Of a DNA stretch of 64,000 bases, positions 45,866 to 57,400 are shown piece after piece (positions within the stretch are counted from its first letter, which is position 1; each line of letters begins with the position of its first letter). This stretch comes from Lepus europaeus. Lineage: Eukaryota; Chordata; Mammalia; Lagomorpha; Leporidae. The position numbers were made by a program, and so were the translations under genes. The stretch is taken from positions 94,237,948 to 94,301,947 of the forward strand of contig NC_084835.1 in assembly GCF_033115175.1 (NCBI RefSeq), written 5' to 3'. The notes below the pieces were generated by a model that saw nothing but the letters and a program-made list of their open reading frames with translations, searched no databases and was not told the origin of the DNA.

Positions 45866-47080
45866 TTAATTATTTAAACTTAAGCCATCAGAGGAGGAAA
45901 CACTCCCTATCCCTGGTGGCTAAACACTGCTACAAACAGCGCAAAAATCTAATGCTTTATCTTTTAAGTTTTGTCCAGGGCTGAGAATTTAGCCACAGTA
46001 GAGTCTCAACCCAAGGAAACAGAAAAGACAGAACTCTAGCCTTTAGGGAAAAGCCCACCTCAGCATATGGAAAATGGCCAGAGCAGTTAGAACTGGGACA
46101 AAACTCTCAGCTGACGAATGGTCAAGGATCGGCCACCCAGCAATTAGGCCAACTGCCTTCGGGTGTAAGGACCCACTATCCCTGACCTACCTAGAGGTAT
46201 TGTCCAACTGACAGCTACAGGCCTCCCAGCAGAGGGGTCCTGTGTGCTGTAGGTCAGAGAGAAGTCTCTTGTTCATGTTCAGGATGGCCACTTGTAACAT
46301 GGTTGGACCTAACCCAGGGTCCCCTGAGGCCCCAGTTCACCCTCTCCTCACCCCACCAGCCCACCTTTCCAACAGTCAGCTTCTTTCTCTTCCACTCCTC
46401 CCCAGCCTGAGCTTTGAAGAATAGTTGCCATGTCCTGGCTGCTCTGTCAAACGACAGGGTGCAGTGGCTTCCTTTCTGTTTATCCAGCTTGCTGTTGTTA
46501 CATGAGAGTATCAGGAGGACAGAAGAGGCTGGGTTCTCGGTAAATTTCCACCGCACACCCGACTGCCCTTCAGCACAGGGTGTCTGCTGTGGCCAGGAGT
46601 GCAGCGTGGAGGAGGGCAGGCTGCCCGGTGCACAGGTCACCAGGCTGAAATATGGGTCCCAGCAGACGGAGCTTCATTCTAATCCCAGGCTCCATTCCAA
46701 GGCCTCTTGTTCCCTCATTCTTCTCATTCTTGACTGCTTGGGCTGAAAACCCATGTTCCTGGATGGAAAGGTGGAAGCTGGACTCCCCTCAGCACCCCGC
46801 ATTCCTCAGAGGTTGACAACCCGTGGAGATTTTTTGAGTAGACTTCCAGCCTGTTCCCCGTAGGTAAGCTGAGTTCCCAAGTACCACAAATAAGACTGGA
46901 TCCCACCATTCCATTCCTTTCACAAGTTTATGGGTTCTGGTCCAGTGTTGGGCTATTAAAAGACCGCCCAATTGCAGACAAAGGCAGCAAAGCGTGCCAG
47001 CTCTCTGGGACCCCCATAACACTGTTCCCTAAAGAAATCAGATTGGTTCCAGAATTAACTTGTTTAAAAGTCTAGAATTT

Positions 47081-47405
47081 CGGAGCAGGTGTTTGGCACA
47101 GAGATTGGGACACTCACATCCCATATCCATCCCACATCAGAGTGTCTAGGTTCTGGTTATGGCTCTGCTTCTGATTCCAGCTTCCTGCTAATGCACACCC
47201 TAAGAGGCAACAGACAACAGCTTATCTATTTACATCCCTGCCACCCACTTGGAAGGTCCAGACTGAGTTCTGGGCTCCTAGCTTCATCCTGGCCCAATCA
47301 TGGCTGTTACAAGGATTTAAGGAGTGAACTAAGAGGTGGCAGATTCTCTCTCTCTCCCTCCCCCCCTTCTTACCCTCTTTCTCCCTCTCTCCCCCTTTCT
47401 CTGTA

Positions 47406-47467
<62 letters not shown>

Positions 47468-47479
47468 ACATAAATGAAT
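47081..47479 (+). mobile_element. Older CSINE variant, plus strand, with very long CT tail
   Basis: CGGAGCAGGTGTTTGGCACA head, GATTCCAGCTTCCTGCTAAT, then a pyrimidine tail of about 120 bases including a pure (CT)n at 47410-47464 and TTTCACATAAATGAATCC. Confidence 0.88.
47410..47464 (+). repeat. (CT)n, about 27 units
   Basis: Uninterrupted CT dinucleotides in the tail of a CSINE. Likely length-polymorphic. Confidence 0.95.
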
Positions 47480-47510
47480 CCACAGTTCAATATTAAAAGA
47501 ATATTTTAAG

Positions 47511-47834
47511 GGACCAGTACTATGGTGCAGCAGGATGAAGTCCCAGACTGCAGTACCAGCATCTTATGTGGGCGATGGTTTGAGTTCTGGCTGCTCCACT
47601 TCCAATCCAGCTCCCTGCTAATGCACCTGAGAAAGCAGCAGAGGATGTACCAGGTCCTTGAAACCCTGCATGCACACATGGGAGACCTGGAAGAAGCTCC
47701 TGGCTCCTGGCTTCAGATGGGCTCAGCTCTGGCCATTGCAGCCATTTGGGGAGTGAACCAGCAGATGGAAGACCTCTCTCTCTCTCTCTCTCTCTCTCTG
47801 TAACTCTTTCAAATAAATAAAATAAATCTTTAAA
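47511..47834 (+). mobile_element. CSINE, plus strand, with 16-bp target duplication
   Basis: GGACCAGTACTATGGTGCAG head, GCTCCTGGCTCCTGGCTTCA, (CT)n, AAATAAATAAAATAAATC. Perfect duplication AAAAGAATATTTTAAG at 47495-47510 and 47835-47850. It sits directly downstream of another CSINE in the same orientation. Confidence 0.95.
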
Positions 47835-47915
47835 AAAAGAATATTTTAAGTAAAAATTTTAATCTAGAGAAGTAATTCCAGTTAGCTTCCCATATCTACC
47901 ATAGATTACCTATAG

Positions 47916-48064
47916 CTAATCCCCAAACTGCATGTTAGACTCACCTGAGGCCTGGGTCATGCCCCACACCTATCAAATCAGAATGCTCAGGGAGGGATCA
48001 GGCATCACTATTTTTAAAAAGATCCCAATCTGACTCTAGCGTACAGCAAATTTGGAAGCCACTA
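47916..48064. repeat. MER20-like DNA-transposon fragment
   Basis: Contains CTGCATGTTAGACTCACCTG, AGGCCTGGGTCATGCCCCAC, AAATCAGAATGCTCAGG and TTTAAAAAGATCCC, the typical order of MER20/MER5-group hAT relics. Confidence 0.65.
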
Positions 48065-49156
48065 AGTTACTCAGTACATATTTAGTAAGCACCCTTCACG
48101 TGCCCAGCCATCAAGAGCCCTGCCCTCAAAGAGGTCCTATGACCCAGTAATGGAGAACAGAATGAGAGAATTATTGAGCTGGAAGATCACCTGCCAGGCC
48201 AGTACACAAGCAGGACACCATCACCCAGAGTGAGCAAGTGACATGCCCCTGCTTGCACAATGTATACATACAAGGCACCCTGGAAGCTGCGGCTCTCAAC
48301 TCCCAGGCCAGTGCTCTCCCTGTCCTGCCATCCTCCCCACTCCTTTGTGCTCGTAAGGGACTGTAAAAATATGGATGATTCAGCTGAGCCAGAGAAACGC
48401 CATCTGACATCATTGCCGACTTAACTGACAGTCCCAGCTGATAGTTACCACTGATAGCCCCCGCACCACCAGTCACTCTCAGGCTCAGGGATGTGTGGGC
48501 CTTGTGAGTTCTTTCCATGATCCACACAGTACTTCTCTGCCATGCTAAGTACTCCTTGAGAACAAAGAAAATGCCCTCTCCTCCTTCCAAGTTGGTTCTG
48601 AATGGGCAGCAGCCACCACAGAGGACGTGTCAACAGAGGCTTGCTAGAGACCTTAGACTAGGGGTCAAGTTCAGAGGCTCTAGCTTGTGCCTGACTGCCG
48701 GGAAGCTGAGTGACCTTTGGTTGAATCTTCTATCACAATGGCCTAGAACATTTCCAATATTTCTGGAATATTTCCAGGATTCCAGAAGCTCTGGAGGAAA
48801 ACTGCTAGTGCTCTGAAACCCACAATGGCAGATAGTGATGAGGGATATTCTGGTCCACTCCAAGCTTCTCTTCTTAAAGCAGAAGCCATGTGTTCCTCAG
48901 AAGCGCCCAGCCCATGTGCTGAGGGCCCCACTTGGCTTTGCAGGAGGGATGCTCAGATGCCTGGCTGGTGGTGGAGTGCGGAGTCATTTGTTCCAGCCTG
49001 TGCCTTCCCCTCCTGTTCTCTCACCTTGGCCAGCACCAGCAATTTCTTGTTCCACCCTGTTACCCAACCCCAGCAATGGCTCAGCCCTGGCCTGGGGGCT
49101 TGCTCTTTGCATGTTGGGTCCACGCTCCAGTAACCCGGATTCTGTTGACTTTGCAG

Positions 49157-49304
49157 CTGTTACAAGCCATCCCTGTCGGGATCGGCCAGGTGTACGGCTG
49201 CGACAATCCCTGGACAGGTGGCTTGATTCTGGTGGCTCTGTTCATCTCCTCGCCACTCATCTGCTTGCACGCAGCCATTGGGTCCATCGTGGGGATGCTG
49301 GCAG
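49157..49304 (+). CDS. SLC14A2: SLC14A2 coding exon 6: start of the second repeat half (residues 290-338)
   Basis: 148 nt, phase 0 in and 1 out, acceptor GACTTTGCAG, donor GTAGGA. Encodes [40 protein letters not shown] and [21 protein letters not shown] and [10 protein letters not shown] are near-invariant in UT-A and UT-B. Gln299 in GQVYG probably corresponds to the second pore glutamine in UT-B (inference). The exon end splits codon Ala339. Confidence 0.98.
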
Positions 49305-50500
49305 GTAGGACAGCGCCCCGTCACTCCAGCGAGGCCCTCTGGCCAATTTCCCAGACGTCACTTCTCCCTGGCACACAGTAAATCTCCTAGACGTAAGCTC
49401 TTCCCCCAGAGTTTTAAAACACTGTCAGGGGTAAGGATTTATCGTTCTCTCTCTCGAAGCTCCAAAGGTTGCAGATTGCAGCCAGAGGACACGTGGAGAG
49501 GAAACCCATGGAGTCTGCAAACTGAACCCCTGCCCCTGAGGGCAGAGGAGTGGAATTGGGAGGGGGCAGGAAACAGTAACAGACCAAGCTGTGCAAAAGT
49601 GGCCTGGCACCTGGAAATTTTGAGTAAGCTGGAAAAGGCTTTCCCAAAGTTGGATTGCTGTTTCTCAAATGGGATTTCCTTTTCCTGCATCTTTGTATAT
49701 ATAAGCCACGTACACACCCATCTATATCATGATGCTCTTTCTGACAGCAGGGTCAGATGATGGAGCAGGGGGCACTGGGAGGAGAAGCCTAATTTTTATT
49801 GCATCCAGTGTTTTCCAAAAACTTTGGGAAGTAAACCTTTGCTTTCTCTTTGAATTGGCATTCATTTCAACTCTTCCAAAAATTTCAAAAACAAAAAGAA
49901 TGCAAAAGGCACCCATAAGTTCTAAATCCAGATGCATTGCCTATTTCTTTGGCTGTAACTTTCTTCCACATTTGAGGGGGTCTTCAAAAAACTCATGGAC
50001 ATGAGATAACTATGTGTGGATTTCAAAAAATTTTTGTGCCAAAATAAATTTAACATTTAATTCCATTTTCCATGAACTTTTTGTAATACCCCCATATACC
50101 TATATGTGAATATACATAACTTTCCTGAACCATTTGAAACAGAACTTTTTTAAAATTAAAATATTTCTTTCTAAAAAAAAAAAAAAAAAAAAAAAGATGC
50201 AGTTGCTCTGGCCAAAGGAGCAGGAAGGGACTAGAGTTCCACCTCCTTGTCTTCCCCTCACGCAGGAAGCTGTCTGACCTCAGAGTGAAACCTCCAGCTT
50301 TGAAAAAGAACTTGAAAAGCACTGCTCTCTTCCTATCCTTGGTTTCCTTAGCCTCTTGGCAGAGTCCCCTTTGATAGGCAGATTTGGAGGTGTGGGATGA
50401 ACAGTGGGACAGAGGCCACCCTGAGACCTGGTGCCAACCACAGGGTGGCCCTCATTCTGTGGCCCAGACCCAACCAGACACACCACACCTTGTCCCACAG
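49305..50500 (+). other. SLC14A2: Intron 6 with a MITE and poly-A
   Basis: 1196 bases, phase 1, GTAGGA...TCCCACAG. A mariner-like MITE lies at 49976-50093 and a run of 23 A at 50173-50195. The rest is unique-looking. Confidence 0.92.
49976..50093. mobile_element. Mariner-like MITE, copy with intact ends
   Basis: GGGGGTCTTCAAAAAACTCATG at the left and CCATGAACTTTTTGTAATACCCCC at the right are inverted repeats of each other; the middle has GTGCCAAAATAAATTTAAC. Same family as 34596-34730. Confidence 0.72.
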
Positions 50501-50635
50501 CTCTCTCCGTGGCCACGCCCTTCCCGTCCATCTACATGGGTCTCTGGAGCTACAACTGTGTCCTCTCTTGCATCGCCATCGGGGGCATGTTCTACGCTCT
50601 CACCTGGCAGACCCACCTGCTGGCCCTCTTCTGCG
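50501..50635 (+). CDS. SLC14A2: SLC14A2 coding exon 7 (residues 339-384)
   Basis: 135 nt, phase 1 in and 1 out, acceptor TGTCCCACAG, strong donor GTAAGT. Encodes [40 protein letters not shown] and [24 protein letters not shown] and TWQTHLLAL are diagnostic of the first half of UT-A1/UT-A3. The exon is a 45-codon symmetric unit, so skipping would be frame-neutral but would remove membrane helices. Confidence 0.98.
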
Positions 50636-52388
50636 GTAAGTATTCAGAAAAGCTGACAACCAAGTCACTCTGACTAAGCCTTCCCTCGGGTTATGTGAAA
50701 TCCATGGTGACCACTGAAGTACTGAGCAGCAGTGACAGAAGGACCACTTGCTTGGCACCTAACACCAATGCTGCCTTTAACAGCTGGGGCACTTGTGGTT
50801 CCTCCTGTCCAGTGGGGTCACCACCACCTCAGGGTCTTGCACAGACACACTGTTGTGAAGTATACAAGGACATCGCATATGCATTTCCTGTGTGCTACAA
50901 CTCTTTGTTCAATAGTTGTTTCTAGATGGCCACACCAGGCCTTAGGCTAGACAAGGAAGATACACTGCTGACCACATCTTTATGATGCCACAGGCCAGTA
51001 AAAGAAAAGTAATTGTACAAATTATTATTAAGGCTGTAGTATCTGCAAAGATTGTTGGAAAGACCCAATGAGCTGATGTCCCTGGGAGAACTGAGACCTC
51101 AGATAATCATAGGGCGATGTTATGGAAGCTTGATTTCCATCCAGGAACTAGAGAATGTGCCATCTGACAAGAAATCAGCCAGTCCTTAGTGTACCCCAGC
51201 ACCAAGCTCTGTCTTATATAAGTATCTGAATTCACTTAGTCCTCCCAAGAATACCACCAGGCATAGACAGTCAGCCCCATTTAACAGGAGAGGAAATGGG
51301 ACTCAGAACAATTTTGCCCCAGAGCACAACTATCCATGGTAGAAGGAATGGGCAAACACCAGTCCCATCTTTCCAGCAACTTTCCTCTCCTGGAGTTCTT
51401 ACATTCCCTGAAAACAGCAGGAAAGGACTTGAATAAGTAAAACTAAAGACAAGTAGAGGGCAGAATAGCATCTGGAACAGCTGCACTTTTGCTTTTCCCC
51501 ATTTAGTGTAGAAGCTGTAAATGATTTCCATGTCCCATGTATCCCCCTCAACAGCCAGCATGAGGCCAGGCACGGAGACAGGGGGCTTGGTAAATATTTG
51601 TAGAAAAGTGCCACATGTTGGGGGGCTCAGACTGTAGGCACCATTGACCTTCAGAGAAGGGCAGGGTAAAGTGGCTGGAACCGCCTGGGAAGGCCGCGGG
51701 GGAAGCCGGGGCTTATCTCGCACTTCTGGGTAGTATTTTGATAGACACAGAGAGAAGGGAAAGGTGGTTTGAACAGAGGAGAAGGGAAAGGTGCAGGGGT
51801 GGAAGCAGCTTGTCCAGAGGCGCCAGCAGGGTAGACAAACTCCCTCAATATGCTTGAGGCCCAACTTCTGCAGGTGAACCCCGCTGCCTGGCTCCTGGGG
51901 ACTGGCTCAGGTGCCCACTCCAGTCCAGTCCTGATGAGACTTGGAGAAGGTCGAAGAGCACAATAGCAGCTCAACCTCTGAGACAGAAGGGTCCTCTGCT
52001 CATATAACGTGTAACCATTCTCTTCCCTGGCATAAATCACCCAGCTTGGCCTAACCCATCCTCAAAGTCAGTGGGAACAAACAAGAGATGGCTCTCCTCC
52101 CCAGACTCTATGCAGGGTCACCATGAAAGCAGAGAGAGAGTTAAGGATATATGACTTCCTCTCTACATCCAGGGAATGCAAAGTCTGGTGGGAGATGGGC
52201 CACACCTGCCTGCAAAGGTAGCTAATAGTATAGTGTCAGGCAAGCATTCCCAACGAAGGGTATGGAGCAGACACTGGGGCTACAGGAAGGAGAGGGGACC
52301 CATGCTCTTGGTCTGAGCTCCCTGTCCTGCCATGGAAGAACATGGCAAGCTGGGAAGCTGCCTCTGATGGTCCTTATTCCCCCCACAG
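50636..52388 (+). other. SLC14A2: Intron 7
   Basis: 1753 bases, phase 1, GTAAGT...CCCCCACAG. A MIR-like fragment lies at about 51195-51330 and an L2-like word at about 51560-51605. Minus-strand open frames here (for example 51271-51864) match no known family and are regarded as chance. Confidence 0.9.
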
Positions 52389-52438
52389 CCCTGTTCTGTG
52401 CATACATGGGAACAGCCTTCTCCAACATCATGGCAGTG
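52389..52438 (+). CDS. SLC14A2: SLC14A2 coding exon 8, 50-nt micro-exon (residues 384-400)
   Basis: 50 nt, phase 1 in and 0 out, acceptor TTCCCCCCACAG, donor GTAAGT. Encodes LFCAYMGTAFSNIMAV after split Ala384, part of a membrane helix; rat has a closely similar ALFCAY segment. Too short to be called without the neighbours, but both splice sites are strong and the frame joins exactly. Confidence 0.97.
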
Positions 52439-52946
52439 GTAAGTTTGGATCCCCCTGAACACCACCCTAAAAGGCCCCTCCCCTGCCAGATTTCTGGACA
52501 TTGAAGAACTCACGGAAGTCTCCTGAATGTGTTATGGTTCCTGGTATTCTGTTCAATGCCTGTGTCAGGGTTCATCCAAGGTTTGTCCAGAGAAGGACTG
52601 GCCATTTGGTACATGTGCCTCTAGGGTGTGTGTGTGGTGGGGAGATGGGTTGAAAGAGAGCACAATATAACTAAGAGTGGGGAACAGGAGCAGGCAGATG
52701 GGACCAGAGGTGGGAAACCATCCTTGGGTCTATCTTTCAGCTCCATCCTTAAAAGAGTCTGTGCCCAAAGATACCAACATCTGAGATTCCTTGACCAGCT
52801 ACTCTGACATTCTGAATCCAGAAACACCAGTGCCTCACTGGAGAGGCCCTCCATCGTCAGCACCCACCACATCCTTCTCCCCCAGAGTTCCCGGCCCCAC
52901 ACAGGAGTTTGGGAACACTCTTCAGACCCCACACTTTTATTTCCAG
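52439..52946 (+). other. SLC14A2: Intron 8
   Basis: 508 bases, phase 0, GTAAGT...TTATTTCCAG. Unique-looking DNA with a short GTGTGTGTGTGG near 52627. No repeat of known family seen. Confidence 0.93.
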
Positions 52947-53129
52947 ATTGGCGTGCCATCAGGCACCTGGCCATTCTGCGTGTCCTCCCTCATCTTCCTC
53001 CTGATGACGACCAACAACCCTGCCATCTACAAACTCCCACTCAGCAAAGTCACCTACCCAGAGGCCAACCGCATCTACTACCTGACAATGAAGAGCAGCG
53101 AAGAAGAGAAGTCCCCAAGCGGTGACTAG
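52947..53129 (+). CDS. SLC14A2: SLC14A2 coding exon 9: UT-A3 C-terminus with stop (residues 401-460)
   Basis: Encodes [40 protein letters not shown] and [20 protein letters not shown], then TAG at 53127-53129. VPxxTxPF is the second-half form of the urea-transporter signature; [20 protein letters not shown] is diagnostic of UT-A. After AAGCG (53121) a GTGACT can act as splice donor: splicing gives UT-A1, read-through adds Asp460 and the stop, giving UT-A3. The cytosolic end is acidic and serine-rich. Confidence 0.97.
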   Translation: MGVPSGTWPFCVSSLIFLLMTTNNPAIYKLPLSKVTYPEANRIYYLTMKSSEEEKSPSGD

Positions 53130-53345
53130 CCAAGCCCCAGGCAGACCTGCCCTTTGCCTGCAGCTAGGGTCTGCCCCTGGGATCTCAGCTCTAGGCCAAT
53201 CAGCTGCCGCACTCCGCTTCTTTGCCTGCCCTTGCCTCTATCGAATCAAACACAAGTGTAACTCCCTTGCCCTGAAAGCTGATTGTCTTTCTCTGCCCAA
53301 GTATCCATTGTGTGACATTAAAGGAAGTTGGTTATGAGCTTGCCA
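53130..53345 (+). other. SLC14A2: Probable UT-A3 3' UTR
   Basis: Follows the TAG without repeats and contains an ATTAAA 188 bases downstream of the stop. The 3' end is placed just past that signal by inference. Longer UT-A3 transcripts exist in rat, so further downstream cleavage is possible. Confidence 0.6.
53317..53322 (+). terminator. ATTAAA polyadenylation signal candidate (UT-A3)
   Basis: The commonest variant of AATAAA, in GTGACATTAAAGGAAG, followed by a GTTGGTTATGAGC U/G-rich stretch. It lies 195 bases past the UT-A1 splice donor, suitable for an intronic polyadenylation that yields UT-A3. Confidence 0.6.
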
Positions 53346-54091
53346 GAGGTAGAAGCCAGCAGTGTCTTTTACCTATTGTTGGTTTAGAACAAAAACATTC
53401 CTTAATCTTTTGGGAAGGTGAAGAGCAGATGCTGTGCAATTGAGCTTGCTGAGTGGTTCTCAGGCACACCCACGGTGGGCAGGTCAGGGAGACCTGGTAG
53501 AGAGGGAGCAGCCTAGAATGCAGAGAGATGGCTGGTGGGCACGTGCAGCATTACACGGAAAGGAAAGTCACACTGTTGGAGTTGTCACGTCAAACCAAGC
53601 ACAACTGGGACACTAAAAGTGCTGAGTAAGGTGTCTGGGACATTCGTTGTTTTCCATTCCTCTACAGCTTACTGCCCTTTTCCAAGCGCCCATGATCAAC
53701 AGGGTATTTCTCTATTGTTATATAAAACCAGAGGCCAAACAGCTTACCCTGGCCAGCGACCCCGTTTCTCCAATACGCCTTCCCCACCCATTGGAACTAA
53801 AGCTTTAATACTTTCCCTCTCCCCCTTCCCACTGCCCCAGTGCTTACAATACTGCACTTCTGCAGCCATGCCCCACCCCTACATTTTGCTGAGGTCGATT
53901 ATTGCTTTTCATGTTCTCGTCTTGCAATATGCCTCTTCTCTTTGCACGTATCTGTGTTCTGCCCTACCTCACCGTTTCCTAAAAATTCTGCACTGTCTGT
54001 TTGGAGCTGATTGTAAGTGGATGTGCTACCTTTATCCCTCTTTGTTCTTCATCTTCCATCTTGTGGTCTCTGTTCTGGTTCACCTGTTACT

Positions 54092-54403
54092 AGTTTATTT
54101 TATTTACTTGAAAGGCAGAGAGACAGAAACAGAAAGAGATCTTCCATCCACTGTTTAACTCCCCAAATGGCCACGATGGCCAGGACTCTGCCAGGCCAAA
54201 GCCAGGAGCCTGAAGGTCTATACAGGTCTCCCACATGAGTCCTAGAGGCCCAAGTACTTGGGCCATCCTTCTGCTGCTTTCCCAGGCACATTAGCAGGAA
54301 GCTGGATCAGAAGAAGAGCAGCCTGAACTTGAACCAGTGCTCCCATATAGGATGCCAGCATCAGAGGGAACAGGTTAACCTGCTGTGACAAAATGCCAGC
54401 CCC
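54092..54403 (-). mobile_element. CSINE, minus strand
   Basis: GTTTATTTTATTTACTTGAA left end, GCCAAAGCCAGGAGCCTG, GGCCCAAGTACTTGGGCC, and head ACAAAATGCCAGCCCC. Nearly full length. Confidence 0.92.
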
Positions 54404-57400
54404 TTTACTTGCTTAACATTCTTTCTTGAGCCTTTTATTCAAATAACATTTGAGGTGATATGATAGGCATGTGCTCTGACTCTGCATGTCCACAGAGTTT
54501 CCTTCCTTGGATGTATGTGTGGAGTCCCTGGGGGGCAGTCTTGGCCCTTCATTGTCTATAGATGTTGTTCCTTTGTGGCTTCCGAGTGTTACCTGTGAGG
54601 AAACTGATGCAATCTCATTCTCCCTTGGTAATAGCCTGTTCTTTCTTCCTAGATGATCTTTAAATGTTCTCTTTATTTTTGGTGTTCAGGAATTTTGTGG
54701 AGTTAAGCCTACAAGTATGTCTTTTCTCATCAATCCTGCCTTTCAATCTGCAAACGCAATTCTTTCTTCAGCTCAGCTACTTTTCTCCTAATATTTGGTT
54801 GTTATTGCTTTTCCTCCATCTTTTCATTTCTCTCTCTCTGGAACTCCTGTATCAAGAGGTTAAACCTCTTTGATGCCTGTAATCTCTATTCCAAGTTGCT
54901 ACTCTTCCTCTTCACAGTTTTTACTACTGGTGATTTTGCTCTGCTTTGAGATGTTTCTTCCTCTTTAATCTTCCAGTCCACTGATTCAAGTCCAAACTTT
55001 CAACAGACACACTGATGTTTTGAATGCAAAAATATCATATTTGGGGGTCAGAAAATCCTCAGGATGGGAACTAAAAGTGAATCTGTGTTTGTTTTATTCT
55101 TTTGCTGTTGTCTGTATCTTCTTGCTCCCCAAATCAGACATAGATTCTGGTAACTTGTGACCCCAAACTTCTGCCCAGTCCCATTATTCTATCCCAGATG
55201 GGTTCTTGTTTTGGCTACCCAGGGCCATGTGTCAACTTTCATGAGCTACAAAACTCTGCCTTGAGGCCTGACCTCATTCACTCATTCACCCAGGAGACAT
55301 TGCATGAGGAGCCATTAATAGTTACTCAAGCCCTAGGCTTGACAGTAAACCAGGAAAGAACCAGGGCAACTCCTGCCTTCACACAGTTCATTTTAAGAGG
55401 AGTTCTGGCCCAGATGAGTAGTCTCACCTGAGGGGACCATGAAGTTTGTATCACAGATTTCCTGAGCCACTCAAGTTCACGGCGCCAGTTTTTATCTTCA
55501 GGGAATAGACTGGGTTGGGTTGGTCTTCTATTTAGGAAATGTGTCCAGCATGATTTTAAGGATTCCAGGAACATTTCTGTGCTCTTCCTTTTCTGTCCCC
55601 CGTCTTGCAATCACCTGCTGCCCAAGCATTCCCAGACATGCCTTTGCTCTAAGGCTTTGAACCTGTTAAAATGTAAACAGTCCTGGGAAGCTAACACATC
55701 AAGCATGAGCAATCATTTGCATCTTCAGTTAAAGGAGCCATTTCTGAAAATAGGTTTGCTTATAAAGGAGTGAGAGTGCAAAGCAAAGATGGGTAACACA
55801 TTTTTAGAGGGTCTTTGGCAAAGGAGACTATGCTGGGAAAAGGCCAGGAGGGATGAGTAAGAGCCTGGAGACCCTCTGCTTCCTGTAGAATGATGAGACT
55901 GATCGTATTTGGCTTGAAGAGTAGAAACGGCGAGGGCTGTGGCTGCCAGGTGGGTGTGAATTCAGGAAGACTTTGACTCCATGGAGAGGAGTGCTTGTAA
56001 CTATAGAATTTGCCTGAGAAATGGAGTCCTATGAGACGCTGAGCTCCTTGCTTGGGCAATGCAGAAGCAGGGACTGGCCTATTGGGAACACTTGTTTTGA
56101 GTGTGGGGGCTGACACATATGACCATCGCAGCCTCTTTCTTCCACCTCCAAGTTTCTATCATTCCATGGCCCTGCATTCCCACAGAGAAATGAGGAAGAC
56201 CCACTGAAGTAGCAAAAAGATAAGGACATGGAAAACAGAGGTACTGAAAAGTATATGATTATTGCCTTAACAGTTTTTTGAAGAACTTGGCCAGTTAGTC
56301 ATTTGGTCAGTTTTGCAAAATGCACACAACACAGTTGCTTGGGTGGTCACAAGCTGGAAGACCAACTTCACTCAACTAGGCACTGTTCTTGACCTTCTCT
56401 GGCCCCTACCCCAGAATTCTCCCTCCTTGTATGTGTGGGTGGATGGGGGAAGGGGGTCCTTCAATCCTCTAAGATCCACCCATCAACAAACTTGATCTCC
56501 CTGGCCTGCATTTGTGGTTACAGCAAACCAGGGTGCCCCAGTTTGTTTCTGCCTCCTGTGTGAGTCTGAGTGTTGTTTTCTTATGTCACAAAGGTTGGAA
56601 AGGCTTGGGGACTGCTATAATCTAAAACCAGGTGAGGGCTAGCTGTTCCAGTGGGGCATGACTTTTATTCAATAAACCAGTCTATCTGGCAACGTTAAAG
56701 GCACTCATATATTATGTGAGATTTCTTGACTTGCATGCTTATTCCTGCCTCTGGCCATTCAGAGAAAAATAGAAGAATCCACAGGGACAGGAACCTTCTA
56801 CCCTGACTTGAACTATAAATTCCAAGGTCCCAAGGAGAAAGTGGAAGAGAGAATGATGGTCCTTTTTAACCCTTTGTGAGTTGATAACAGGAAGCCCTCA
56901 GCCTCCTCCTGCAGCTGCAAGGACTGCAGGAGCAGACCGAAGCAAAGAAAGCAGCTCTTGGGAGAACTGTTGGCTCCATCTTGCTTAGTGAACCTGGCCC
57001 TTTCCCCTGCAGGATCTGACCTCCCCAAGGTTAGGCCCTGGCTGTCAATGCAGGTCTCCTCCCTCTCGTCGAGTTGAAGGGAGCCATGAGCACTGTGAAG
57101 AAAACTTCATTCTGGAGAGAATTCTGGTTGGCTGAGCCATCAAGAAAAGAGTCTGTGGTTCTTGACCTCCAGAACTTCAGTAGGACCTGTGGAGGCCAAG
57201 ATCCCACCTTGGCTGATTGATTTCCAGGACAGCCCTTGCTTGCCCCACCCTAGGTCCAGCATGTATGACGGATTCAACCCTTCTAAGAACAACTGTTCCA
57301 TGTAGCTTGTGGAACAAGTGTGAGCTGCCCAGATGGCTTCTTTAGGGGTGAGCACGTCCCATCTTTACAGATCGGTTATGCATTGTTCACAGGTGGCATC

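Larger units (their letters stand above)
44156..49156 (+). other. SLC14A2: Intron 5
   Basis: 5001 bases, phase 0, GTAAGT...TTTGCAG. It holds a MER5A-like element (44594-44816), a MIR (about 44990-45150), old-type CSINEs at 45547-45865 and 47081-47479, another CSINE at 47511-47834, a MER20-like fragment (47916-48064) and a MIR-like fragment (about 48140-48320). No internal exon was seen. Confidence 0.9.
31633..53129 (+). other. SLC14A2: SLC14A2 gene, UT-A3 coding span (first half of UT-A1)
   Basis: Nine exons join in frame to 1383 nt including the stop, i.e. 460 residues, the length of rat UT-A3. Exon boundaries (coding): 31633-31806, 34115-34295, 37339-37528, 38556-38684, 43963-44155, 49157-49304, 50501-50635, 52389-52438, 52947-53129. 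Intron phases are 0,1,2,2,0,1,1,0. The product is a facilitative urea channel of the kidney inner medullary collecting duct: one SLC14 unit of two homologous five-helix halves around a central urea slot. The N-terminus (LLPEPLSS, LPLLEMPEEK, DEDSHIVKIEK) marks it as UT-A rather than the erythroid UT-B (SLC14A1). UT-A1 would continue into exons beyond the window. Rabbit UT2 (UT-A2), the product of the other half of this gene, was the first urea transporter cloned. Confidence 0.97.

Noticed and set aside
49345..49355. AGACGTCAC as a second CRE
   Set aside because: Only a half-matching site (first base differs), lying inside intron 6 without promoter context.
51271..51864. 197-residue minus-strand open frame in intron 7
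   Set aside because: No family resemblance. It includes L2-like repeat wording and lies antisense inside an SLC14A2 intron.
31633..53129. Possibility that the gene is SLC14A1 (UT-B)
   Set aside because: The long UT-A-specific N-terminal exons, the Asn279 numbering, the 460-residue length and the in-frame onward donor fit SLC14A2. UT-B is shorter and lacks these exons.
53535..54158. 207-residue plus-strand open frame after the UT-A3 exon
   Set aside because: Its end runs into a CSINE, and the sequence is not similar to the UT-A1 linker.
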